A stretch of DNA of 18,897 bases from contig CAAEBS010000034.1 of the NCBI GenBank assembly GCA_900754175.1, positions 1 to 18,897 of the forward strand, given 5' to 3'. The stretch is from Clostridia bacterium. GTDB lineage: Bacteria; Bacillota; Clostridia; Oscillospirales; CAG-272. The notes under the pieces were generated by a model. The model searched no databases and was not told the origin of the DNA. It saw only the letters and a list, made by a program, of their open reading frames with translations. Shown here in pieces: positions 1 through 6,484 of the stretch (positions within the stretch are counted from its first letter, which is position 1; every line of letters starts with the position of its first letter). A program made the translations under genes and the position numbers.

Positions 1-47
1 ATGTGATAAAATGGAAACAGATTCTGAAACCAAACGAGGTTATTGCC

Positions 48-617
48 ATGTCGGAAACATTACAGCTTCATCTGGAAGAGGGGCGCCCCCACGATATCTC
101 CGGGCGCCTGGAAAAGGAGATCCGGGTCTACGATCTGCTGGACCGGCTCCATATTCCCTATCAGCGGGTAGATCATGAGGCGGCGTTTACCATGGAAGCT
201 TGCGCCGCTATCGACAAGGTGCTGGCGCCCGCCGTCATCTGCAAAAATCTGCTTCTCTGCAATTCGCAGAAAACCGATTTTTATCTGCTGATGATCCGGG
301 AGGACAAAAAATTCAGGACCCGTGAGATCTCCTCCCAGATCCAGAGCGCCCGGCTGTCCTTTGCGCCGGAGGACGCCATGCGGGAATTTCTCGACGTCGC
401 CCCCGGCTCGGTCAGTGTGATGGGGCTGATGAACGACCGGGAAAACCGGGTCCGGCTTCTGGTGGACGAGGACGTGCTCGCCGCCGAGCTGTTCGGCTGT
501 CATCCCTGCATCAACACCTCCAGTATCCGGTTGCGGATAAGCGATTTGTTCCAGGTTTTCCTGCCCGCCGTGGGGCACGGTTACACCCGGGTTCACCTGG
601 AGGGCGAACCTGTCTGA
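48..617 (+). CDS. YbaK/ProX-type aminoacyl-tRNA editing deacylase
   Basis: The 189-residue protein matches the bacterial ProX/PrdX branch of the YbaK/EbsC family. These free-standing homologues of the prolyl-tRNA synthetase editing domain hydrolyse mischarged tRNA (typically Ala-tRNA-Pro) in the cytoplasm. Visible hallmarks are the CKNLLL segment with the conserved Lys, FYLLMIREDKKF, the SARLSFAPEDAMREFL stretch, a PGSVSVMGLMND segment, and a CHPCINTSSIRL segment near the C terminus. The reading frame is open from position 3. I chose ATG 48 because GAGG lies 8 bases upstream and family members begin near here. The AraC gene follows 33 bp downstream on the same strand, so co-transcription is possible. 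Family assignment is strong; the exact mischarged substrate (Ala or Cys on tRNA-Pro) cannot be read from sequence. Confidence 0.85.
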   Translation: MSETLQLHLEEGRPHDISGRLEKEIRVYDLLDRLHIPYQRVDHEAAFTMEACAAIDKVLAPAVICKNLLLCNSQKTDFYLLMIREDKKFRTREISSQIQSARLSFAPEDAMREFLDVAPGSVSVMGLMNDRENRVRLLVDEDVLAAELFGCHPCINTSSIRLRISDLFQVFLPAVGHGYTRVHLEGEPV

Positions 618-650
618 AGCTGAAAATTTCCGGTCATACGGGAGGCGATC

Positions 651-1505
651 ATGAAGGATTTCAACATCGGCGATTATCTGAACGAGGGGCAGACCATTCA
701 TATTTTTTCAAAGCGCCCGTTTGACGGCACGCAGGCGCCGCACCGCCACGATTTCATTGAGATCGTGTATATCCGCTCGGGAGAGGCGGAGGAGATCATC
801 AACGACGTGCACTATGACGTAAAGCACGGCGACCTGATCTTCATCAACTACGGAAGCATCCACGCCTTTACCGCCCGTCAGCTCTCCTACGTCAACATCT
901 GCTTTTCCCCAAAGGTCATGGGAAACACGGCGATCAATCCGCAAAACGCCCTCTCCCTGCTTTCGTTTACCGCCTTCCACGAGCTTTGCGGGGAAAACAC
1001 GATTGGCGGCAAGCTGTCCTTTACCGGCAAAGAGCGTCGGGAGATCGAGACCATTCTGGATGCCATGCTCTCGGAAAAGCGTGAACGCCTGCCCATGTAC
1101 GACGGCGTGCTGGAAAGCTATATGAATATCCTCATCACCAAAATGCTCCGGCAGACCGAGGGCGGAATTACCGGCGGGGAGCTTGGCGAGGTATGGGACA
1201 AGCTTTTGACCTATATCGACAACAACCTCGGTGAAAAGCTGACCCTGCCGGGTCTTGCCGAAAAATGTTTTTACAATCCCTCTTATTTCAGCCGGATCTT
1301 CAAGGAAAAATTCGGCGTCTCCCCGGTGGAATACATCAACCGCAAGCGGGTGCGGCGTGCCGAGGAGCTGTTGAGCAGAACCGGCATGACGGTGGACGAA
1401 ATCAGCGCCGCCGTCGGTTTTTCGGACAAGCGCTCGTTCTACTACGCTTTTGAAAAATACAACGGCGGCGTGCCGTCGGAATACCGCAGGCAGACCGGAA
1501 AGTAA
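651..1505 (+). CDS. AraC-family transcriptional regulator with cupin-like sensor
   Basis: This 284-residue protein is a two-domain AraC/XylS regulator. Residues of about 10-90 form an AraC-type cupin sensor (APHRHDFIEIVYI, then HGDLIFINYGSIHAF). Residues of about 185-284 carry the double helix-turn-helix: first helix pair LPGLAEKCFYNPSYFSRIFKEK, second MTVDEISAAVGFSDKRSFYYAFEKY, ending in the usual PSEYRR. The length is normal for the family. A GGGAGG ribosome binding site precedes ATG 651. The next gene on the same strand encodes an ADP-ribosylglycohydrolase-fold enzyme with its own promoter, so local control of that gene by this protein is a reasonable inference. The ligand, probably a sugar or nucleoside-type metabolite, is unknown. 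Confidence 0.9.
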   Translation: MKDFNIGDYLNEGQTIHIFSKRPFDGTQAPHRHDFIEIVYIRSGEAEEIINDVHYDVKHGDLIFINYGSIHAFTARQLSYVNICFSPKVMGNTAINPQNALSLLSFTAFHELCGENTIGGKLSFTGKERREIETILDAMLSEKRERLPMYDGVLESYMNILITKMLRQTEGGITGGELGEVWDKLLTYIDNNLGEKLTLPGLAEKCFYNPSYFSRIFKEKFGVSPVEYINRKRVRRAEELLSRTGMTVDEISAAVGFSDKRSFYYAFEKYNGGVPSEYRRQTGK

Positions 1506-1536
1506 AAAATCTTCACACACGGGTAAAAAATCCCGA

Positions 1537-1565
1537 TTGCCGGGGGCCGCCCGGCGTGCTAAAAT
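1537..1565 (+). promoter_or_regulatory. sigma-A promoter for the ADP-ribosylglycohydrolase gene
   Basis: TTGCCG at 1537-1542 and TAAAAT at 1560-1565 are separated by 17 bp. This predicts a start near 1572 and a leader of about 50 nt. The -10 box overlaps the left arm of the inverted repeat at 1564-1600. Confidence 0.6.
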
Positions 1566-1608
1566 AAGGGTGTCACAACCAAAAGAAGTGACACCCTTAT
1601 CTTTTTTT
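1564..1608 (+). terminator. 13-bp perfect inverted repeat followed by T7: terminator and/or operator
   Basis: Arms 1564-1576 (ATAAGGGTGTCAC) and 1588-1600 are perfect reverse complements around an 11-nt loop, followed by C and seven T. As RNA from upstream it would be a strong intrinsic terminator for the AraC transcript. As DNA it overlaps the -10 box and predicted start of the next promoter, so it could also be an operator. It ends only 2 bases before the AGGAGG of the next gene. Confidence 0.75.
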
Positions 1609-1621
1609 CAGGAGGTTTTTT

Positions 1622-3121
1622 ATGCGGAAAGAAAACAGTATACGCCTGAATCGTGACGTCTACCGGGACAAGGTCTACGCCTGCTGGCTCGGCAAAAACA
1701 TCGGCGGCACGATGGGCACACCCTACGAGGGGACCCACGATTACCTGGACGTCAAAGGCTTTGTCACCAAGGAAAACGTCGTGCTTCCCAACGATGACCT
1801 CGATCTCCAGCTGGTCTGGCTCTACGCTGTGGAAAAGATCGGCTCCCGTGCGATCAACGCTATGTCCCTCGGCGAATTCTGGCTCGGCTTCCTGCCGGCA
1901 AACTGGAACGAATACGGCATCGGAAAGATCAATATGCGGCGTGGTCTGCTCCCTCCGCTTGCCGGCGACTACGAAAACGTGTGGCAGGATTCCAACGGCG
2001 CATGGATCCGTACCGAGGTCTGGGCATCGCTCGCCCCTGCCTCCCCCGATATTGCGGCAAAATACGCCATTGAGGACGCCAAGGTCGATCACGGCGCCGG
2101 CGAGGGCACCTATGCGGCGGCGTTCGTAGCGGCAATGCAGTCGGCGGCGTTCGTGGTCCCCGACCTGCGCAAGTGCATTGAGATCGGTCTTGCCGCCATT
2201 CCCGAAAACTGCCGCATGGCGGACAGCATCCGTCTTACGCTGGAATGTTACGATAAGGGAATGTCGCCCCTCGACACGAGAAACGCTATACAGAGGCGGA
2301 ATCAGGACGTCGGCGACGGCTGGTTCCAGGCGCCCTCCAACGTTGCCTACGCCATTCTCGGTCTGCTCTACGGCGGGGGCGACTTCAAGAAAACCATGAT
2401 CTGCGCCATTAACTGCGGGGACGATACCGACTGCACCGCCGCCACCGTCGGCGCTACGCTCGGCATCCTCGGCGGAACCGCCGCCATTCCCGAGGACTGG
2501 AAAAAGCATATCGGCGACGACATCGTGACCATTTCGATCGACCGCCACGATTCCTCCGCCTGCCGGAAGCTCCCGAACACCTGCACCGAGCTTACCGACC
2601 GGGTGGTGCGACAAGCCCCGCACGTACTGTTTGACAATGAAGCCGACGTGTGCCTTACCGACGGCGAGACGGCGCTTCCCGACAACCTGAGCGAAAAACT
2701 GCTTGCCGGCGGAAAGATCCGGCAATCTCTGCTGAACCTCCGGAAAAACTCCATGCACTTTGATTTTTCGGTCCTCAGCGCCGACGTCGTGCTGGAAAGC
2801 GCACCGGAGATCCGCCCGAACGGCTCGGTGGATATCGAGCTGACCCTGACCGCCAACACCCATACCTTTGGTCATAACCCCTATGCGGTCGGATTTCGCT
2901 GGTGGCTGCCGGAAGGCTTCCGGGTGGAAGGCGAGCGGATGAGCATGACGCTTCACCGCAAGGACGGTGTCCGGCATCTGTGCGGCTACAACGGCAAGCG
3001 CACCACCCGCTTCACCATCTCCGCCGGCGAACAGATCTCCGCCACAAACCGTTGCGTCCTTGAGATCGTAGCCGAAGGTCGCTGTACCCCCATGTATATC
3101 CCCGTCACCCTGCTTGGCTGA
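1622..3121 (+). CDS. ADP-ribosylglycohydrolase-fold protein with C-terminal beta domain
   Basis: The 499-residue protein belongs to the ADP-ribosylglycohydrolase (ARH/DraG) superfamily, dinuclear-metal hydrolases that cleave ADP-ribosyl or related N/O-glycosidic bonds. The all-helical catalytic domain spans about residues 10-300. The first metal-binding motif appears as PNDDLDLQ (56-63), the second as CGDDTDCTAATVGATLG (265-281). Residues of about 340-499 look like an added beta-rich domain, so the protein is longer than a minimal ARH enzyme (about 300-350). No signal peptide is seen, so it is probably cytoplasmic. AGGAGG sits 6 bases before ATG 1622. The AraC neighbour and private promoter suggest an inducible catabolic role, possibly on a glycoside or nucleoside rather than protein ADP-ribosylation. 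The substrate is not determined. Confidence 0.85.
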   Translation: MRKENSIRLNRDVYRDKVYACWLGKNIGGTMGTPYEGTHDYLDVKGFVTKENVVLPNDDLDLQLVWLYAVEKIGSRAINAMSLGEFWLGFLPANWNEYGIGKINMRRGLLPPLAGDYENVWQDSNGAWIRTEVWASLAPASPDIAAKYAIEDAKVDHGAGEGTYAAAFVAAMQSAAFVVPDLRKCIEIGLAAIPENCRMADSIRLTLECYDKGMSPLDTRNAIQRRNQDVGDGWFQAPSNVAYAILGLLYGGGDFKKTMICAINCGDDTDCTAATVGATLGILGGTAAIPEDWKKHIGDDIVTISIDRHDSSACRKLPNTCTELTDRVVRQAPHVLFDNEADVCLTDGETALPDNLSEKLLAGGKIRQSLLNLRKNSMHFDFSVLSADVVLESAPEIRPNGSVDIELTLTANTHTFGHNPYAVGFRWWLPEGFRVEGERMSMTLHRKDGVRHLCGYNGKRTTRFTISAGEQISATNRCVLEIVAEGRCTPMYIPVTLLG

Positions 3122-3122
3122 C

Positions 3123-3159
3123 AAAAAACGGGTGCCGTCGCATTGCGACAGCACCCGTT
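3123..3159. terminator. bidirectional intrinsic terminator between convergent genes
   Basis: Arms 3127-3135 and 3151-3159 (9 bp), then one C/A mismatch, then 3137-3141 with 3145-3149 (5 bp) around a 3-nt loop. On the minus strand it is followed by six T (A3123-3128), serving the lysyl-tRNA synthetase gene. On the plus strand it lies directly behind the stop codon at 3119-3121 but has only a weak T-rich tail. Confidence 0.8.
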
Positions 3160-3171
3160 AATAATTCCCCG

Positions 3172-3227
3172 TTTCAGGGTTCTTGAAAGGGGCATGGGGA
3201 AAACTTCTTGCAAAAGGTTTTCCCCAT
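3172..3227. repeat. palindromic intergenic repeat element
   Basis: A perfect 11-bp inverted repeat (ATGGGGAAAAC at 3194-3204, complement at 3217-3227) encloses a 12-nt loop containing CTTGCAAAAG, preceded by TTCTTGAAAGGGGC. It sits in the 131-bp gap between convergent genes, after the terminator. The layout resembles dispersed REP-like palindromes common between genes of Clostridia. The palindrome at 18862-18881 shares the TTGCAAAAGG core. Confidence 0.5.
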
Positions 3228-3252
3228 ATATATTATTATCCTATATCATCCC

Positions 3253-5268
3253 TCACCGGACGGGCGTGCCGACCGGAACGGAATCGTCCACAAAGACGAG
3301 CTTGCAACCGCAGGCGGTGTTGGTACCGGCAAGGAGCATTCCGTTGCTGGTCACGCCGGCAAAGCGTGCGGGCTTCAGGTTTGCCACCACGATAATCTTT
3401 TTGCCGACCAGCTCCTCGGGTGTATATTCACCCTTGATGCTGGAAACGATGACCCGCTCCCCGATGCCGTCGTCCAGCGTCAGCTTCAGACAGCTGTGGG
3501 ACTTGCGGATCTCCGCCGCTTTCACGATCCTGCACACCCGCAGATCGATTGCCGAAAAGGCGTCCAGGTCAATCTCCGGCTTCACCGGGGAAACCGGGTC
3601 GGGATCGCCGTACACCCGCACGGGTGCGGCAGGCTCCTCCGGCTTTTCTTCCTCAACAGGCGCAAGCTCCTCCGCCGTTGCCGGGTAGGAGAAGTCCAGC
3701 AGTCCGAGGTAATCCTTTTTGTCGATCGCATACAGGAACAGATAGAGCCGGGGACCACGCTCCCGGTCGATCAGAAGCTTGTACACCGTCTTGAAAAACT
3801 CTCCCTGGAGCGACTTGATCTCCTTGTCGGAAAGCTCGTCCCCGCAGACCTCCTTCGGGATCGCATACAGCCGGGCATTCAGCTCGTCCAGCGTATAATC
3901 GCCGGTCGCAAGGAAATCGTGAAGCAGGGCGATCTCACGCTGTCCCTTTTCGTCCAGCGTATTGTAGACCTCCCAGTTTCTGCCCCGGCGCAGGCGGTTG
4001 ATGCTCTCGGGAGAGCACTGCTCCAGCCAGAATTTCGCCCGATCCAGACGGTCGGCAAACTGCGCCGCCTTATAGGGAGTTCCGATCTTTTCAAACACCG
4101 TCTCCAGCATGGGAATATTGAAGTTCACCACCGAGCCGAGCTGAACCAGAAGCGACATGGGAACGGGAATAACCTCCCTGCCCCCCACCGTTGTGTTGTA
4201 CATAATGGCACGGGTATATTCGTTTGCGGTGCCCTCCTTTACCTCGGTGAGCATCTTGTCAAACTCGAAATACTGGCGCAGAATCCCGTCGTCAAAGCAG
4301 AAGTCAAACGCCTTGGTAGGCTCGGTGCGGGAATACAGCCAGAGAATCACCTCGGGCTGATAGATCTTCAGCAGAGTCTCGGGGGTCAGATTCAGTCCCG
4401 AAGAACCGGACATTTTGCCGGTGCTTCCCTTGATTCCGATAAATTCATAGCCCTGGAAGATCGGCGCCTCATAGCCGAAGATCTTCTCCGAGATCACACG
4501 GCTGGTATGATAGCTTCCGGTCGGGCTTGCATGGTCCTTTCCGCCCGGCTCAAAGTCCACGCCCTCATACGCCCAGCGCATCGGCCAGTCGATCTTCCAC
4601 GCCAGCTTGCAGTGGAAATCCCGGGTAAAGTCAAAGGTACCCTTGTGTCCGCAGGCACACTCGTATTCGGCAACCTTGCAGTCGTCGGTAAGGCTGAGAA
4701 TCTTTGTGGTGTCCTTGCCGCAGACCGGACAGAAAATGCTGACCGGATAGTAAGCTTCCCGCTCCCCCTCCACAGCGTCCTGCGTGCGGAAAGAGTCCAG
4801 AATATCAAAGATCTCGCCTCTCTTTTTCAGGGCGTGGATCACGTACTCCGAATATTTTCCGGAGCGGTTCATCCCCGCCTGGTAGCGGTAATCCATGTCG
4901 ATACCGAAGCGACGGATAGAATCCTCAAATTCCTTTTCAAAGTGCTCCGCATAGTTTGCGCAACCGTCGTTATAGGGGTTCCGGACGTCCACGTAGGGGC
5001 GACCGATCTCCTGCTCCATATCGGAGGCAATGCGTGCAACGTTTGCCGGGACCTTGCGGAAACGGTCATACTCGTCCCATGAAAACAACAGCCGTGCTTT
5101 TTTGCCCATTTTGCGAAGAGCACGCACCACAAAATAACTGGTAGCGACGTCTCTGAAGTTTCCGATGTGAATCGAACCGGAGGGGCTGATGCCTGCGGCG
5201 CAGACGTATTCCTCCTTTTCGGGATTGCGCTCAATGATTCTCTGAGCAATTTCTTCCGACCAATGCAT
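3253..5268 (-). CDS. lysK: class I lysyl-tRNA synthetase with C-terminal tRNA-binding domain
   Basis: This 671-residue protein is a class I (LysRS1) lysine-tRNA ligase, which activates lysine with ATP and charges tRNA-Lys in the cytoplasm. The class I signature HIGN lies at residues 34-37 within ISPSGSIHIGNFRD. The LysRS1-typical SWDEYDRFRKVP is at 64-75, and the KMSKS-equivalent KMSGS at 285-289. A zinc-ribbon-like set (C180, C183, C204, C206) sits between them. After about residue 530 there is a Pro/Glu-rich linker, then residues 566-671 form an OB-fold tRNA-binding domain of the MetRS-C/Trbp111 type (AIDLRVCRIVKA, LKPARFAGVTSNGMLLAG). Most LysRS1 are shorter, near 500-550 residues. The MetRS-like tail could mislead a quick search into calling it metG. 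AGGAGA lies 6 bases before ATG 5268, and a strong private promoter lies upstream. Confidence 0.92.
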   Translation of the reverse strand: MHWSEEIAQRIIERNPEKEEYVCAAGISPSGSIHIGNFRDVATSYFVVRALRKMGKKARLLFSWDEYDRFRKVPANVARIASDMEQEIGRPYVDVRNPYNDGCANYAEHFEKEFEDSIRRFGIDMDYRYQAGMNRSGKYSEYVIHALKKRGEIFDILDSFRTQDAVEGEREAYYPVSIFCPVCGKDTTKILSLTDDCKVAEYECACGHKGTFDFTRDFHCKLAWKIDWPMRWAYEGVDFEPGGKDHASPTGSYHTSRVISEKIFGYEAPIFQGYEFIGIKGSTGKMSGSSGLNLTPETLLKIYQPEVILWLYSRTEPTKAFDFCFDDGILRQYFEFDKMLTEVKEGTANEYTRAIMYNTTVGGREVIPVPMSLLVQLGSVVNFNIPMLETVFEKIGTPYKAAQFADRLDRAKFWLEQCSPESINRLRRGRNWEVYNTLDEKGQREIALLHDFLATGDYTLDELNARLYAIPKEVCGDELSDKEIKSLQGEFFKTVYKLLIDRERGPRLYLFLYAIDKKDYLGLLDFSYPATAEELAPVEEEKPEEPAAPVRVYGDPDPVSPVKPEIDLDAFSAIDLRVCRIVKAAEIRKSHSCLKLTLDDGIGERVIVSSIKGEYTPEELVGKKIIVVANLKPARFAGVTSNGMLLAGTNTACGCKLVFVDDSVPVGTPVR

Positions 5269-5303
5269 AGGTTTTCTCCTTATTGAAATTATCTTAATAT
5301 CTT

Positions 5304-5332
5304 ATTGTATCACACAACGCCGGACTTGTCAA
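5304..5332 (-). promoter_or_regulatory. sigma-A promoter of the lysyl-tRNA synthetase gene
   Basis: On the minus strand, TTGACA (5327-5332) and TACAAT (5304-5309) are 17 bp apart. The predicted start near 5297 leaves a leader of only about 28 nt, too short for a T-box, so constitutive expression is likely. Confidence 0.85.
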
Positions 5333-5382
5333 CCAGGAAATGCCCGATTTCCGGCTTTTCTGCAATTCTTCCGGTTTTTCCG

Positions 5383-5688
5383 TCACAGAAAAAGCTCCAG
5401 CAGAAACACCGTCACGCAGGCGGCGGTGGCAACCGTGAACAGACTTTTGCCAAGCCATGCGAGCACCAGCGCCACACAGAGTGCCGCCGCCCCGGCAATG
5501 GGGGAACCGGTGGCGTTGACGATCGCCGGAAAAGTCATCACGGCAAGCGTAACGTAGGGGACGTAATAGAGGAAAGAGCGGAGCGTCCGGTTGCGGATAG
5601 GTCGCCGGATCAGCGTCAGCGGCAGGGTGCGGATCAGATAGGTGACCGCCGCCATGCAGATGATATAGATCACGAAATTATGCGTCAT
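5383..5688 (-). CDS. azlD: AzlD-type branched-chain amino acid exporter subunit
   Basis: This small, 101-residue membrane protein has about four hydrophobic segments and is the AzlD partner of the AzlCD branched-chain amino acid exporter. The segment MAAVTYLIRTLPLTLIRRPI is characteristic, as is the YYVPYVTLAVMTFPAI stretch. The frame is open to 5742, but ATG 5688 is preferred. It lies a few bases after AAAGGAGG, overlaps the end of azlC by 11 bp as is usual for translationally coupled pairs, and gives the normal family length. I see no strong terminator between its stop and the lysyl-tRNA synthetase promoter. Confidence 0.9.
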   Translation of the reverse strand: MTHNFVIYIICMAAVTYLIRTLPLTLIRRPIRNRTLRSFLYYVPYVTLAVMTFPAIVNATGSPIAGAAALCVALVLAWLGKSLFTVATAACVTVFLLELFL

Positions 5689-6406
5689 GGCTCTCCTCCT
5701 TTCCGGCGTCCTCACGGATGGGGAAAAGAAGCGCCGCCGCAAGCGAGATCAGAACGGTCAAAAGCAGAATCCGGACGCCAGCCGACAGCTCCCGCACACC
5801 CGGGATCTTTTCACAGGCGTAGCTTGCGGCAAAGCCGATGGCGACAAGGGCGGCAACGATCCTGTTTTTCCGTGCCTCGGGCACAAAGACCGAAATGAAC
5901 ATTCCGTACAGTCCCACGCCAAGCGCACTCAGAAGCCGTGCGGGCAGGATATCGCCGAGAATCGCCCCGAAAAAGGTTCCTCCGGTCCAGCCGCAGGTGG
6001 CGACGAGAAAGACGCCGTAGGTATAGACCGGGTCAATCGGCTCCGGCTGGAGCATGGAAACGCCGAAGATCTCGTCGGTAACCGTAAAACCGAGCAGCAG
6101 GCGTTGCCAGAGCTTTACCCCCGGCTTCAGCTTCTGGCTCAGTGAAGCGGACATCAGCAGGTACCGGGCGTTTGCCACCGCCTCCATCAGAAAGACCTCC
6201 AGATAGGTGGCGTTGGCGGCAATCAGGGCAAAGCCCACGTATTCGCCGGCGGAGGCATTGATCAGCAGGCTGGTGATCGCCGCTCCGAGCGACGGGATGC
6301 CCGCCTTTTTTGCCGAAATTCCGAGTGCGATCGAAACGGCAAAATAGCCGAGAGCAATTGGTATTCCGTTTTTCAGTCCTTTGAAAAACCATTGTTTTCT
6401 GGTCAT
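5678..6406 (-). CDS. azlC: AzlC-type branched-chain amino acid exporter subunit
   Basis: The 242-residue integral membrane protein is the AzlC permease subunit, which with AzlD exports branched-chain amino acids or their analogues. Visible features are the N-terminal GIPIALGYFAVSIALGISAKKAG segment, the SLLINASAGEYVGFALIA segment (usually A-GAxQF in the family), the YLLMSASLSQKLKP motif, and GFTVTDEIFGVS followed by further hydrophobic helices. AAAGGA lies 7 bases before ATG 6406. A terminator hairpin (6433-6464) sits just upstream and I find no promoter between it and the gene, so expression may depend on read-through from the uracil permease transcript. Confidence 0.9.
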   Translation of the reverse strand: MTRKQWFFKGLKNGIPIALGYFAVSIALGISAKKAGIPSLGAAITSLLINASAGEYVGFALIAANATYLEVFLMEAVANARYLLMSASLSQKLKPGVKLWQRLLLGFTVTDEIFGVSMLQPEPIDPVYTYGVFLVATCGWTGGTFFGAILGDILPARLLSALGVGLYGMFISVFVPEARKNRIVAALVAIGFAASYACEKIPGVRELSAGVRILLLTVLISLAAALLFPIREDAGKEESHDA

Positions 6407-6423
6407 ACGAAATTCCTTTCACG

Positions 6424-6464
6424 GAAAAAGCGCCGGGGCTGACGCAAAATTACGTCAACCCCGG
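6424..6464 (-). terminator. intrinsic terminator after the uracil permease gene
   Basis: Arms 6433-6438 with 6459-6464 (CCGGGG/CCCCGG), one mismatch, then 6440-6444 with 6453-6457, around an 8-nt loop. On the minus strand it is followed by CGCTTTTT. It lies between the permease stop codon and the azlC ribosome binding site. Confidence 0.8.
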
Positions 6465-6484
6465 AGAAAATCAAGGATTACAGT

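Noticed and set aside
1559..3154. Long minus-strand open frame opposite the ADP-ribosylglycohydrolase gene
   Set aside because: Low-complexity Gly/Ala/Asp-rich translation with no domain, antisense to a convincing gene.
3208..5082. Very long plus-strand open frame opposite the lysyl-tRNA synthetase gene
   Set aside because: It has no recognisable domain and lies wholly antisense to a clear enzyme gene; GC-rich codon use produces such shadows.
3253..5268. Calling this gene methionyl-tRNA synthetase
   Set aside because: Only the C-terminal OB domain is MetRS-like; the catalytic motifs and zinc region are those of class I LysRS.
5269..5332. T-box leader for the lysyl-tRNA synthetase gene
   Set aside because: The predicted leader is about 28 nt, far too short for a T-box.
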